Part shown: in pieces, positions 51,793-59,806 of the stretch | How positions within the stretch are numbered: the first letter of the stretch is position 1 | How the letters are laid out: every line of letters begins with the position of its first letter | DNA from: DATFXM01 sp035315885 | GTDB lineage: Bacteria; Acidobacteriota; Blastocatellia; UBA7656 | Length of the DNA: 64,000 nt | Reading direction: 5' to 3' | NCBI GenBank assembly: GCA_035315885.1 | Contig: DATFXM010000111.1 | Location: forward strand, 14,777-78,776 | The notes under the pieces: generated by a model | The model's database searches: none | The model's input: the letters and a program-made list of their open reading frames with translations, nothing else | Told to the model about the DNA's origin: nothing | Made by a program: the position numbers and the translations under genes

Positions 51793-53034
51793 ATGGCCAG
51801 GCAAGACACCAGTGAAAGTTTTCGAATGGCGCTCGAGACCCTGCGCGCGCACAAGTTCAGATCGTTTTTGACCGTGCTCGGCGTCGTCATCGGAACCGTG
51901 ACCGTGATGGTCATCGCCTCATTCATCTCGGGTCTGGATCATAAGTTTAAACAAGAGATCGAGGTCTTCGGCACCAACACAATATTCATCTACAAGTTTG
52001 ATCCAGGCATTCACGTCGGGCGCCTGACTCCGGAAGAGCGAATGCGCAAGCCGTTGAGCTACGAAGACGCAATGGCGATCAAGGAGCTCTGCCCTTCGGT
52101 CAAGTACGTGGCTCCTTTCCTCGGGCCGGATGATATCATAAAAGTGCGATACCAGGATCAGGAGTTGTACGTCACGCAGGTTCAGGGTACCACGCCTGAA
52201 TACGAACGAATGTCATCGGTGCACGTCGGCGAAGGACGCTTCTTCACCGAGGCCGAGAACCAGCACCGCGCCGAAATCTGCGTGATCGGAGCCGACATCG
52301 CTGACAAGTTCTTTCCACAGCGAAACGCCCTCGACCGTCAGATCCTGATAAACGACAAACCACTCACGGTGGTCGGCGTAGTCGAAAAGCAGGATTCATT
52401 CTTTGCCGGGGAAAATGACGGAGGAAATCAGAACCGCGCGGTGTATGTGCCCTACGAGACTATGCACAAGATGTTTCCTCAGGAGAAAGATCATTTCATC
52501 ATGGCACAAGCCGTCGAAGGCGGAATGGATCGGGCCCAGGACGAAATTCGACAGATCCTCCGCCGGCGCCGCGAAGTGCCGTACGACAAGCCCGATAATT
52601 TCGGTATCTCCACTCCTGACGCAATCACCGAGCAGTTTCATCAGATCACCGGTGGAATCGCGATTCTGATGTTCGCGTTTTCAAGCGTTGGCCTTTTGAT
52701 CGGCGGAATCGGCGTGATGAACATCATGCTGGTCTCCGTCACTGAACGCACAAAAGAGATCGGCGTTCGCAAGGCAATCGGCGCGCGAAAAATGGACATT
52801 CGAAAACAGTTCTTAATCGAGGCAATGGCGTTGACCGGCTCGGGAGGATTGCTGGGAATAGCCATCGGATGGGCTCTTGCGCTGCTGGTAAACCTGATCC
52901 TGCCGGTGTACGTCCCGATGTGGGCGCCAATAGTTGGCATCACCGTGTCGTGCGGGATAGGTTTGATATTCGGAATGTGGCCCGCGATGAAGGCCTCGCG
53001 ACTCGATCCCATCGACGCGCTGCGTTATGAGTAG
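51793..53034 (+). CDS. MacB/FtsX-type ABC transporter permease
   Basis: A 413-residue paralogue of the preceding gene with the same layout: HKFRSFLTVLGVVIGTVTVM, periplasmic core, and VTERTKEIGVRKAIGARKMDIRKQFL (cut: VTERTKEIGVRKAIGA), ending IDALRYE. The two are probably a heteromeric pair. ATPase and fusion protein must be encoded elsewhere. It converges on the GT39-like gene with a 49-bp gap. Confidence 0.88.
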   Translation: MARQDTSESFRMALETLRAHKFRSFLTVLGVVIGTVTVMVIASFISGLDHKFKQEIEVFGTNTIFIYKFDPGIHVGRLTPEERMRKPLSYEDAMAIKELCPSVKYVAPFLGPDDIIKVRYQDQELYVTQVQGTTPEYERMSSVHVGEGRFFTEAENQHRAEICVIGADIADKFFPQRNALDRQILINDKPLTVVGVVEKQDSFFAGENDGGNQNRAVYVPYETMHKMFPQEKDHFIMAQAVEGGMDRAQDEIRQILRRRREVPYDKPDNFGISTPDAITEQFHQITGGIAILMFAFSSVGLLIGGIGVMNIMLVSVTERTKEIGVRKAIGARKMDIRKQFLIEAMALTGSGGLLGIAIGWALALLVNLILPVYVPMWAPIVGITVSCGIGLIFGMWPAMKASRLDPIDALRYE

Positions 53035-53083
53035 TGGGTCTCAGCCCAACATCGCAAAGCAGGAAGCGGTTGATTAATTGCCG

Positions 53084-54640
53084 TCAGGTCCGTTCGGCCT
53101 GGCGGCTTTGTCTTAAGAACCCGCCCGCCTTGAAAACAATCCTCCAAACCACCCAGCCCAGAAGCACCCAGGCTATCGAGGCGAACGTCAGAAAAAAATA
53201 ATGCGCAGGCAATGTGTACCTGAATTCGGTGTGCAACAGAGATTGAAGCGCGAGATAGTAAAGCGGTATCAGCGACAAAAACAAAGTCCTGCGCCGGCTC
53301 AACGCGAGGGACAACAAGAAGCCCGCTGCCAGGAACGCCTGCTCGCTCTCCTTGATGACCCGCTGGAGCAGCCTGGCGGCACGGCGGAAAAACGAAAGTG
53401 ACGAGCCCAAAGCGGGCAGACGCCTATCCGACTCGATGTCCTCTCGCGAAGGAATAAGGTTTCCATTCTTTTGCTCGGCCACCTCAGCCGCCGCGTCTGC
53501 GAATACGCGGTCACCTGGACGCAATATGAGCGGCGCCCCGGCCGAGAACTTGAACATCCCCAGCATTCGAAGCCCGACAACCTTTGCGTACCAGAACGGA
53601 TGCTTGAAAATGATGTCGAGACCCATCCTTATTCTTGCGCGATCGCGCTCGATGAGATCCGGATGCCACCACATACCCGCGTATTCAGGGTTGTTATAAA
53701 TGTCGGCCTCCCAGCTTGCGATTTCCACGTCGTTGGTTGGCACTCGGAAGGGATTGCCTCGCGCGTCGCCGATACCTTCCAAGAGAACGATGCCGGTGTT
53801 GGAGGTGATCAAAACAAACCGTCCATATTGCTTGTAGTTCCTGATCGTTATGGGAGCGATCAAGAGGAACGGTAGGATGGCGAGCACCCAGACTCGCCGA
53901 AATGCTTTGCGCGGGAACGCGCTCGTAATTGGAAACAGAACTGCAAGGAAAGGGCCCATCAGCAGAGCATTCGGTCTGAGCCAGATGGATATTGAGATCA
54001 GGGCTCCGGCCAGAATCATAGCCGGTATCGACCGCTTCAACGCGTAGCGTTGGCTCGCAAGGATGTAAATCGCCCCCAGCAACGGCAACGCGCACAAGGA
54101 GTCGGGAAGGATCACGTTCGAGTAATACGACAGGTGGTGGGAGATCGCCGACAACACACCAGCGACAGTACCTACGCGCCACGCAACCACCTCGCTGGCG
54201 ATCAGAAAGATCAGAACCGGGGAACAGGAATTCAGAACGTTTTGTACGAGCTGTACAGTGAAGAAACTGCCGCCGAACAGTTTATAGACCAGCGCCAGGA
54301 ACATAGCGTATCCCGGTGCGTGGGTAAGCAGCCGCTCGTCGTTGTCCGGAAGATTATCGAAGAGCAGAAGGCCGTGTCCTTGAACGATCGACTTGGCCTC
54401 CCATTGATATGCGGCCGCCATCCCGCCCTGTTCTTGCGCGCGCGTATGCATAACCGGGGCAATGTCCGTTGCGTGGAGCAATTTGACAGAGAAGGATAGG
54501 ACGAAGATGCAGGAGCATATTGCAAATTTCGCCTTGGCGGAGAGCCTTTGATGAATCCCAAGGACGCGGGCAGAAGTCCTGACTAGAGAGTTGTGGGTTT
54601 CGGCTATGGAGTCGCGGATTCTCAGTACGTGTAGTGACAT
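53084..54640 (-). CDS. GT39-like membrane glycosyltransferase
   Basis: The 518-residue protein has about eleven predicted helices. The first loop contains DERLLTHAPGYAMFLALVYKLFGG, cut here to its main part THAPGYAMFLALVYKL, as in PMT/ArnT-like transferases, and DSLCALPLLGAIYILA is the next conserved patch. These enzymes move a sugar from a polyprenyl-phosphate carrier to proteins or lipids in the periplasm. The lipid donor would come through UppS. Acceptor unknown. Several ATGs are available near the start, and the gene lies 106 bp after the peptidase-like gene. Confidence 0.78.
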   Translation of the reverse strand: MSLHVLRIRDSIAETHNSLVRTSARVLGIHQRLSAKAKFAICSCIFVLSFSVKLLHATDIAPVMHTRAQEQGGMAAAYQWEAKSIVQGHGLLLFDNLPDNDERLLTHAPGYAMFLALVYKLFGGSFFTVQLVQNVLNSCSPVLIFLIASEVVAWRVGTVAGVLSAISHHLSYYSNVILPDSLCALPLLGAIYILASQRYALKRSIPAMILAGALISISIWLRPNALLMGPFLAVLFPITSAFPRKAFRRVWVLAILPFLLIAPITIRNYKQYGRFVLITSNTGIVLLEGIGDARGNPFRVPTNDVEIASWEADIYNNPEYAGMWWHPDLIERDRARIRMGLDIIFKHPFWYAKVVGLRMLGMFKFSAGAPLILRPGDRVFADAAAEVAEQKNGNLIPSREDIESDRRLPALGSSLSFFRRAARLLQRVIKESEQAFLAAGFLLSLALSRRRTLFLSLIPLYYLALQSLLHTEFRYTLPAHYFFLTFASIAWVLLGWVVWRIVFKAGGFLRQSRQAERT

Positions 54641-54704
54641 TCGCTACGACGCAGCCCTGGCCAATACCAGCTACGCATTCGATTGAGGCAACCTCAACAC
54701 AACC

Positions 54705-54746
54705 GCGCCAACTCGGACTCAACTCTCAGACACTCAGAACTCAGCA
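54705..54746. repeat. CTGAGTN heptamers after a stop codon
   Basis: On the minus strand TGCTGAGTTCTGAGTGTCTGAGAGTTGAGT follows the TAG of the proteinase-like gene directly. It is a co-directional, not convergent, junction. Confidence 0.8.
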
Positions 54747-55757
54747 CTACCTTATATGGAACTGTGACTGTGTCTGCGCACCGTTTATGAGCTCTGTTCT
54801 TCGCCACGAGCTCTCGTCGTTGAGCGTTTGCCAACGGCGCTCCTCTTTGATGTAGTTCCAGTCCTTGTCGTTCTGATAATAGATCTGGATGTCGCGGGCC
54901 TCCAGGATGTTCAGTATTTCGTTGTCGTGGTAGTTCGACTCGTCAAAATCGGTGATGGCTTTCTGCGCCATCTCCGAATAGCGCTCATTGAGGTTCAGCA
55001 ACAGATCGTTCACGCTCTGCTCCAGCCTCAACACCTTCAGCCCAAGCCTGCTTGCTTCGCGTGTCGTTATCGGATAGCTGTGCGAGGGGTAGCTGGAGTT
55101 TAAGATGCGGCTTATTCGGTCGCATTCAGCTTCGTCCTTGATGTGGTAAGAAAGAATTTCTCGACACAGCTTTATCGATAGAGAGCTCGAGCGATCAATT
55201 GCGCCGACTACAAGAGGATGAATGTACTTGAATATGTCCGTGTACGGGTTGGCGTGGTGATCGCGCGCGTTCTTGTTCCACAGAGCCACTATTCGTCCCA
55301 GCTCATCCTGGCTTACGCTGACGCGCCGGTTGTCTCGCTCATCGAGTGGCGAGAGGTCGTGCCGTAGAGACGAGTCGATTGCAGTCAGATGCGCAAGGGG
55401 ACCCATGCGGATCTCATCCGCACCGAGCACTACCATCGTCGCCGCTGATGCGCACTCAAGAGGTACGAGCCCGACCACGCGTTTGTAGTATTCGCGGATG
55501 AGATTGACGATGCGCAGTGAGGCTTCGACGTCACCGCCGCCGGACTTGATGAAAATCGATATCTCTTCGCCGGGCCCGATCCGTCTCAGGATGTCATAGA
55601 AAGCGAGCACATCGTTGTCGCAGACGCTGCCGCGATCCGAGGTCCAGTAGGTCAGCACCTTGGAGCCTATGCTTTCCTCGAGTTGGGCGACTATCCGTTG
55701 GGTATCGCTGAATCTCAGCGGCGGTTCTTTGACCTTCTTCTGTGGGCTTTCAGTCAC
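54747..55757 (-). CDS. Serine dehydrogenase proteinase-like (ClpP/crotonase-fold) protein
   Basis: The 336-residue protein has the SppA/SDH-type core: ISIFIKSGGGDVEASLRIVN, VGLVPLECASAATMVVLGAD and EIRMGPLAHLTAIDSSL (together about 75-145). The Ser in CASAATM is in the nucleophile position of SppA-like proteases. Related proteins (SDH_sah family) are clan SK serine peptidases, some with protease activity. The C-terminus is helical and highly charged. No signal peptide, so cytoplasmic. The stop is followed by heptamers. Function in the cell unknown. Confidence 0.75.
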   Translation of the reverse strand: MTESPQKKVKEPPLRFSDTQRIVAQLEESIGSKVLTYWTSDRGSVCDNDVLAFYDILRRIGPGEEISIFIKSGGGDVEASLRIVNLIREYYKRVVGLVPLECASAATMVVLGADEIRMGPLAHLTAIDSSLRHDLSPLDERDNRRVSVSQDELGRIVALWNKNARDHHANPYTDIFKYIHPLVVGAIDRSSSLSIKLCREILSYHIKDEAECDRISRILNSSYPSHSYPITTREASRLGLKVLRLEQSVNDLLLNLNERYSEMAQKAITDFDESNYHDNEILNILEARDIQIYYQNDKDWNYIKEERRWQTLNDESSWRRTELINGAQTQSQFHIR

Positions 55758-55827
55758 GAGTCTTCCTCAATTCTTTCTCGTTGGGGATGCTCTTACGGGG
55801 GCGAGACATTATACCAAACCGGATGAA

Positions 55828-55912
55828 GGGAAGCGTCTCCGCGTCGCCCTTCGCCCCACGCGTCACCGCGTCACCCCGTCCGCGGGCCCCTTCGCCCCGT
55901 CACCCTTCACGT
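55828..55912. repeat. Octamer array reaching into the TMEM175-like gene
   Basis: On the minus strand GGGTGACG, GGGCGAAG, GGGCCCGC, GGACGGGG, TGACGCGG, TGACGCGT, GGGGCGAA, GGGCGACG, CGGAGACG continue in an 8-bp register. The array covers the last about 15 codons and the stop of the gene at 55863. Confidence 0.85.
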
Positions 55913-56540
55913 ATACCGGCCTCCTAGGCGGGAGCAGGTACAGCATCGAGAGGCCGACACAAAATATCAGTGAGAGCTTGCTGAACCAGAACGACAATAG
56001 AAACGCGCAACTGTAAAGCAGATTTGTGATGCAGTACTGCCTGGTTAGCCGAGCGATAAAGGTTGGATCCAGGTTTGACTCCATCAACCGGTGCCTGCGA
56101 CTTGCATACAGCCACATCAGTGTCCACGACATAGCCGGCAGCAAGAGCGCAAAGGTATAGAGCGAGACCGCGGGCTGCCGCTGCTCCGCATCATTGATGT
56201 ACGCTGCCAGCACCGCTGTTGGAAACGGGAGGAAGGAGATGCACATTAGAAACAAAACGTTTAGTAAGACAAAGTAATGATCGCTCTCTTGATACAGGCT
56301 GAAAATGTAATGATGATTCGCCCAGTAGATCCCAATCATCACGAAGCTGAACACGTAGCCGAAGTAGGAAGGCCATAGTCGGAACAGCGCCCATCCAAGA
56401 CCGGGCGCTGTCACATCTGTGTGCACCTGCGGAACTCTGATTTCGAGGATCAATAGCGTAATCGCGATGGCAAAAACTCCATCGCTGAAGGCCTCAACGC
56501 GCTGCGTGGTCAAGTACCTGGGCGGAGCCGATTTCCGCAT
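55863..56540 (-). CDS. TMEM175-like potassium channel (DUF1211) with repeat-encoded tail
   Basis: A 225-residue membrane protein with six predicted helices. The family signature is TQRVEAFSDGVFAIAITLLI, with the RxxxFSDGVFAI filter helix. Bacterial TMEM175 proteins are tetrameric K+ channels. The repeat of the filter sequence in the second half is absent, as in bacterial members. The last 15 residues (VKGDGAKGPADGVTR) and the stop are encoded by the octamer array, so the tail is not original. Start at 56540 by family N-terminus. Confidence 0.87.
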   Translation of the reverse strand: MRKSAPPRYLTTQRVEAFSDGVFAIAITLLILEIRVPQVHTDVTAPGLGWALFRLWPSYFGYVFSFVMIGIYWANHHYIFSLYQESDHYFVLLNVLFLMCISFLPFPTAVLAAYINDAEQRQPAVSLYTFALLLPAMSWTLMWLYASRRHRLMESNLDPTFIARLTRQYCITNLLYSCAFLLSFWFSKLSLIFCVGLSMLYLLPPRRPVYVKGDGAKGPADGVTR

Positions 56541-56561
56541 CGTACTCTTCTCTCGTCGATC

Positions 56562-56978
56562 TCAGCGGTCGCCGTCGGGGCCACGGCCGCGACGTCCGCC
56601 GCGATGCCAGTCTCTTGTCTCCTGCTTTATCTCCTGAAACCGTTGCCACTGCTCGTCGGTTAACACCTGCCGGAGCTGCTCCTCCGTCTGAGCGCGGATC
56701 TCTCTTATCCGCGGTTCAGCCTGTCGCCGCATATCCATGAGCTGCTGTTTGGCCCCGTCAAGAATCTTCTCTACCTGTGCCGATTGCTCAGAGCTCAGGT
56801 CGAGCCGTTCAGTCACCGAACTCAGCGCCCAGATCAAAGGACCGTCGCGTCGCCCCGCACCCGGATGATAGCGCGCATTATACAGGTTTATCAGCAGCGC
56901 GCCCGCTACAAGTCCGAGGGCGAAGATACCGAGCGCGGCAAATCGAACCTGCCAGCTATTCTTAGTTGTCGTGTCCAT
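56562..56978 (-). CDS. Membrane-anchored Spy/CpxP-like (LTXXQ) protein
   Basis: A 138-residue protein with one N-terminal transmembrane segment (about 10-28) and a periplasmic helical hairpin holding the ERLDLSSEQSAQVEKILDG and LRQVLTDEQWQRFQEIK motifs (LxxxQ type). The C-terminus is Arg/Gly-rich. Family proteins (Spy, CpxP, ZraP, CnrX) bind misfolded proteins or metals in the periplasm. It overlaps the anti-sigma gene by 17 bp and so belongs to the ECF unit. Confidence 0.78.
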   Translation of the reverse strand: MDTTTKNSWQVRFAALGIFALGLVAGALLINLYNARYHPGAGRRDGPLIWALSSVTERLDLSSEQSAQVEKILDGAKQQLMDMRRQAEPRIREIRAQTEEQLRQVLTDEQWQRFQEIKQETRDWHRGGRRGRGPDGDR

Positions 56979-57456
56979 AACCGTCCGGCGATTCGTATAG
57001 TGTCGTCAACACCTGGTTATCGGTGACATCCGCAGACAAGTCACCATCATCCAGGATCACCCATTCTTCCGAGTACAGGTCGTCTCGCGTGGGCCGCACG
57101 TTCACACCCGGATTACTTCGGCTAACGTAGATGCTTAAGATCCCGAGAAGGACCACGAGCAGGACCATGGTTGCCAGGACGCTTCGCACTGATCTCCAAA
57201 GTAAGGGGATCGCGATCTTCTGCTGAACCTGCTTGTCGCGAAGCGCAGCCATCACTCGTTTAGTGAAGAATGCCGGCGGCTCCGCCGTGCGTCCTGCACG
57301 AGCCGAAATCAGTTTGCCGGATATCACAAACGCACGGTACGCTCGCAGGCATTCCCCGCATCCGGCTACGTGCGACTCTATGGCCTCGCGTTCCTGCGGC
57401 GTCAGCTCGCGCGCGCTTACCCGGTCAAGCAACTCGATGATGTGTTCACCAGTCAT
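56962..57456 (-). CDS. Anti-sigma factor with zinc-finger domain
   Basis: A 164-residue protein with an N-terminal zinc-binding anti-sigma domain (ESHVAGCGECLRAYRAFV, with the H-x3-C-x2-C pattern), one transmembrane helix (about 88-107) and a short periplasmic part. Such proteins hold an ECF sigma at the membrane until a signal. It lies 126 bp after the ECF sigma gene and overlaps the downstream LTXXQ gene. The signal is unknown. A 14-bp repeat array lies in its leader. Confidence 0.85.
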   Translation of the reverse strand: MTGEHIIELLDRVSARELTPQEREAIESHVAGCGECLRAYRAFVISGKLISARAGRTAEPPAFFTKRVMAALRDKQVQQKIAIPLLWRSVRSVLATMVLLVVLLGILSIYVSRSNPGVNVRPTRDDLYSEEWVILDDGDLSADVTDNQVLTTLYESPDGYGHDN

Positions 57457-57468
57457 CGCTGAGCCTCA

Positions 57469-57524
57469 TTTATCGAATCTCCAATCTGTGACATCCGATC
57501 TGAGATAGCCAATCTGCGGCATCC
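57469..57524. repeat. 14-bp (2 x 7) tandem repeats in the anti-sigma leader
   Basis: AATCTGTGACATCC, GATCTGAGATAGCC, AATCTGCGGCATCC are contiguous from 57483; a degenerate unit precedes (57469-57482). The period is 14 bp, i.e. two alternating heptamers. Confidence 0.72.
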
Positions 57525-57582
57525 AGTCGCAGCAATTCAATTGGTGGCAGTCATCGCAGCCAGTCCGATGAATACCGGATAA

Positions 57583-58221
57583 TCACCCGCTTAATGCCTC
57601 GGTTGTTTTCTCGAGAAGCTTTTCCACCGCGTGTCTGAAGCGACGGCGCGCCCGCATTGCCTGCACCTTTACCTTTGATTCGGACCAGCCGGTCATCTCC
57701 GCAGTTTCCTTTACGGACAACTCCTCACCTTCGGTCAACATCAATACCAGGCGATCGTTTGGTGACAGCGTGGAAAGAACTTTTTCTGCGAGGTCAGCCG
57801 CTACCACGTGGCTTTCTACCGAGCCGGGCGTGGAGACGTTGGCAGCCGCCGAGCTCCTTTCGAACCAAAGCGTCTCATCTTCGGTCAGCTCGGAAATCAG
57901 GGACTCCGGCTTCGCTTTGGCGCGGCGCAGGATGTTTATACAGACGTTGGTAGCGATTCTGGAGATCCACCCTTCAAATGATCCGCGTCCTTCGAACGAG
58001 GCCAGTTGCGAATAGGCGTTCAGAAACGTCTCCTGGGCCGCTTCTTCCGCAAGCTCCTGCCGTCGAAAAAAGTGGCCGGCAATTCGAAAGACTCTCGGGC
58101 TGAAACGGCGGACGATCTCCTCAAAGGCCGCCTCGTTTCCGTCGCATGCGAGGCGCGCCAGATCAAGCTCCGACGCCTGACCATAATCCGTCTCCAGGGT
58201 GACTCCTGACGCAACGCTCAA
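57583..58221 (-). CDS. ECF-type RNA polymerase sigma factor
   Basis: The 212-residue protein has region 2 (NEAAFEEIVRRFSPRVFRIA, EEAAQETFLNAYSQLASFEG, SFEGWISRIATNVCINILRR) and region 4 (LSPNDRLVLMLTEGEELSVK, TAEMTGWSESKVKVQAMRAR), joined by a linker of about 50 residues. It is a RpoE-like group. It is followed by an anti-sigma gene and two LTXXQ genes surround the unit (58269-58781 upstream, 56562-56978 downstream). It likely controls an envelope or metal-stress response. The ribosome-binding site before 58221 is not strong. Confidence 0.93.
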   Translation of the reverse strand: MSVASGVTLETDYGQASELDLARLACDGNEAAFEEIVRRFSPRVFRIAGHFFRRQELAEEAAQETFLNAYSQLASFEGRGSFEGWISRIATNVCINILRRAKAKPESLISELTEDETLWFERSSAAANVSTPGSVESHVVAADLAEKVLSTLSPNDRLVLMLTEGEELSVKETAEMTGWSESKVKVQAMRARRRFRHAVEKLLEKTTEALSG

Positions 58222-58268
58222 AGTTGATGGCGGACTCTGCTGTCGTCCGCCACCGTGGTGTTATGCGC

Positions 58269-58781
58269 TCAGTCTTGTGAGGACGTGCCGGACTTTCGTG
58301 ATCGGAATTCCTCTCTCTTGGTTCGTTCCTGCTGCCGGAGCTGATCCAGCTTGGCCTTTTGATCGGCAGTGAGCACCGATGAGATCTCCTGCCGCATCTT
58401 GAACCGGTCGGCCATCAGCTTGGCCTGCAACGGTGCGATCTCGGTCAGCTTCTGAGCGATTGCCGACTCATCTATGCTCGAGCCATCGGTTGAATCGTGG
58501 AGCGACTTCATCGCGGTTCGAACCTGCTGCCGGATTGGAGCCGTACTATCGAAGTGACTCTTACGAATCTGTTGAATCTGAGCCTTCTGATCATCGGTCA
58601 GATTGAGCTGGCGGAACTCGCGAAAACTGCTCATTCCCCGGCCGTGTCTGTGAAACTGTCCGGCTCCGGCCTTCTGGTCGTCTCCAGGGGCAGTCGATTG
58701 AGAACGCGCAAGCGGGGCAGCAATAGCAATCGCCATCACGATCGCCGCAATCCCCCCAACACGCATTGCCTTACTAGTCAT
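58269..58781 (-). CDS. Periplasmic Spy/CpxP-like (LTXXQ) protein
   Basis: A 170-residue protein with a signal peptide (about 1-28, AIAIAAPLARSQ) and two LTXXQ-type motifs, LNLTDDQKAQIQQIRKSHFD and VLTADQKAKLDQLRQQERTK. It is a periplasmic chaperone or sensor in the family. Its start is 48 bp upstream of the ECF sigma gene on the same strand (47 bp gap). The unit order is Spy-like, ECF sigma, anti-sigma, anchored Spy-like, consistent with one stress operon. Confidence 0.85.
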   Translation of the reverse strand: MTSKAMRVGGIAAIVMAIAIAAPLARSQSTAPGDDQKAGAGQFHRHGRGMSSFREFRQLNLTDDQKAQIQQIRKSHFDSTAPIRQQVRTAMKSLHDSTDGSSIDESAIAQKLTEIAPLQAKLMADRFKMRQEISSVLTADQKAKLDQLRQQERTKREEFRSRKSGTSSQD

Positions 58782-58864
58782 ATACCTACCTCTTCATGAA
58801 TCTGAATCTTGAACCCTTTCGAAGGTCGCACACAACTACCAAGACACTTTGGTGCCGGATAAGG

Positions 58865-59620
58865 TTACAACCTAACCCCAGAATTAGTGCTCGACTTCAT
58901 TTGCAGCGAGACCTGAGGCTGGTCAAAGCAGGTCGAGAACTCACGCCAGCAGCCGGACCAGAATCGCCGGAACCGATACCCGCCCACCTTCAGGACGCGC
59001 CTGTGACTCAGGTAAACGACCAGCACCGTACCGAAAAACAGAAACCGGTGACAAAACTCCATTGCTGCAGCTACCAATCGCGGAGAGCCGCTGCGTATCG
59101 CGCTGATCACTTCTGCTTCGTATCTCAGGTGAAAGGCTTCGTCCTTTAGGATCTTTTCGCAAATGCTTTCGAGCAGCGCCGAGTCGGTCGCGTTCTTCAG
59201 GGCGCGATAATATGTGATCGCCACGATCTCCGCGGTAATCAGAACCATTATCGACCACTGGTAAGGGGCTCCCTTTCGGAGCCGGCGAAACACCCAATCC
59301 GACCAGTTGCGCGTCTTCAGTGAGATTCCGTGCAAACCCATGAATTTCCCGAGCAGCAGTGAATGATTCTGTTCCTCGCGAACAAACATTCTGGTAATGG
59401 GAACGACGAGTTCCAGGTCGTTCTGGTCGGCGAACGCCTTGGCTGCCTTTAGCAGGCCCCTGCCCTCAGACTGTTCTCCGAGCTGGAATGTGGCGATTGA
59501 ATCTCCTATCAGAAAGATTTCTTCACTTGTCAGAAAATCGGGTTGATCGAAGCAAATCTTTCCGTTGTCTTGTGCGTTGCTTGAGAAGTAGACAAACCAA
59601 GCCTCAAAGGAGTTTAGCAT
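58865..59620 (-). CDS. Ferritin-like diiron protein
   Basis: The 251-residue protein has a four-helix diiron pattern: Glu in FQLGEQSEGRGL, REEQNHSLLLGKFM, ITAEIVAITYYRAL and ILKDEAFHLRYEAEV. The EEQNH and DEAFH pairs are canonical carboxylate/histidine ligands. Related proteins include acyl-desaturase-like and other ferritin-like oxidases; the reaction cannot be named. I choose the start at 59620 because GAGGAG lies 7-8 bp before that ATG, whereas the ATG at 59698 has no site. It is followed downstream by the first LTXXQ gene and preceded by the selenoprotein gene. Confidence 0.75.
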   Translation of the reverse strand: MLNSFEAWFVYFSSNAQDNGKICFDQPDFLTSEEIFLIGDSIATFQLGEQSEGRGLLKAAKAFADQNDLELVVPITRMFVREEQNHSLLLGKFMGLHGISLKTRNWSDWVFRRLRKGAPYQWSIMVLITAEIVAITYYRALKNATDSALLESICEKILKDEAFHLRYEAEVISAIRSGSPRLVAAAMEFCHRFLFFGTVLVVYLSHRRVLKVGGYRFRRFWSGCWREFSTCFDQPQVSLQMKSSTNSGVRL

Positions 59621-59739
59621 CGAGATCTCCTCTCTGGAGTTGAGCAGCTCCGGCCGGGCTGCCTGGCGAGAAACAACGGTCGGCTTTGATGCGAGCAACG
59701 CGATAGAGTTGCTTTTGAGGGATTGTTGCGGTCAGGCGG

Positions 59740-59806
59740 GAGTGAAGTTCTGAGTCCTGAGTCTGGGGTAAACCACTCAGGACTCAGAACTCAGAACTCA
59801 GAACTT
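59740..59806. repeat. CTGAGTN heptamer hairpin supplying a stop codon
   Basis: The minus strand reads AAGTTCTGAGTTCTGAGTTCTGAGTCCTGAGT across the end of the selenoprotein gene; the stop TGA lies inside the first unit. An inverted arm (GACTCAGGACTCAGAAC) follows after a short loop, forming a strong hairpin. Confidence 0.88.
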
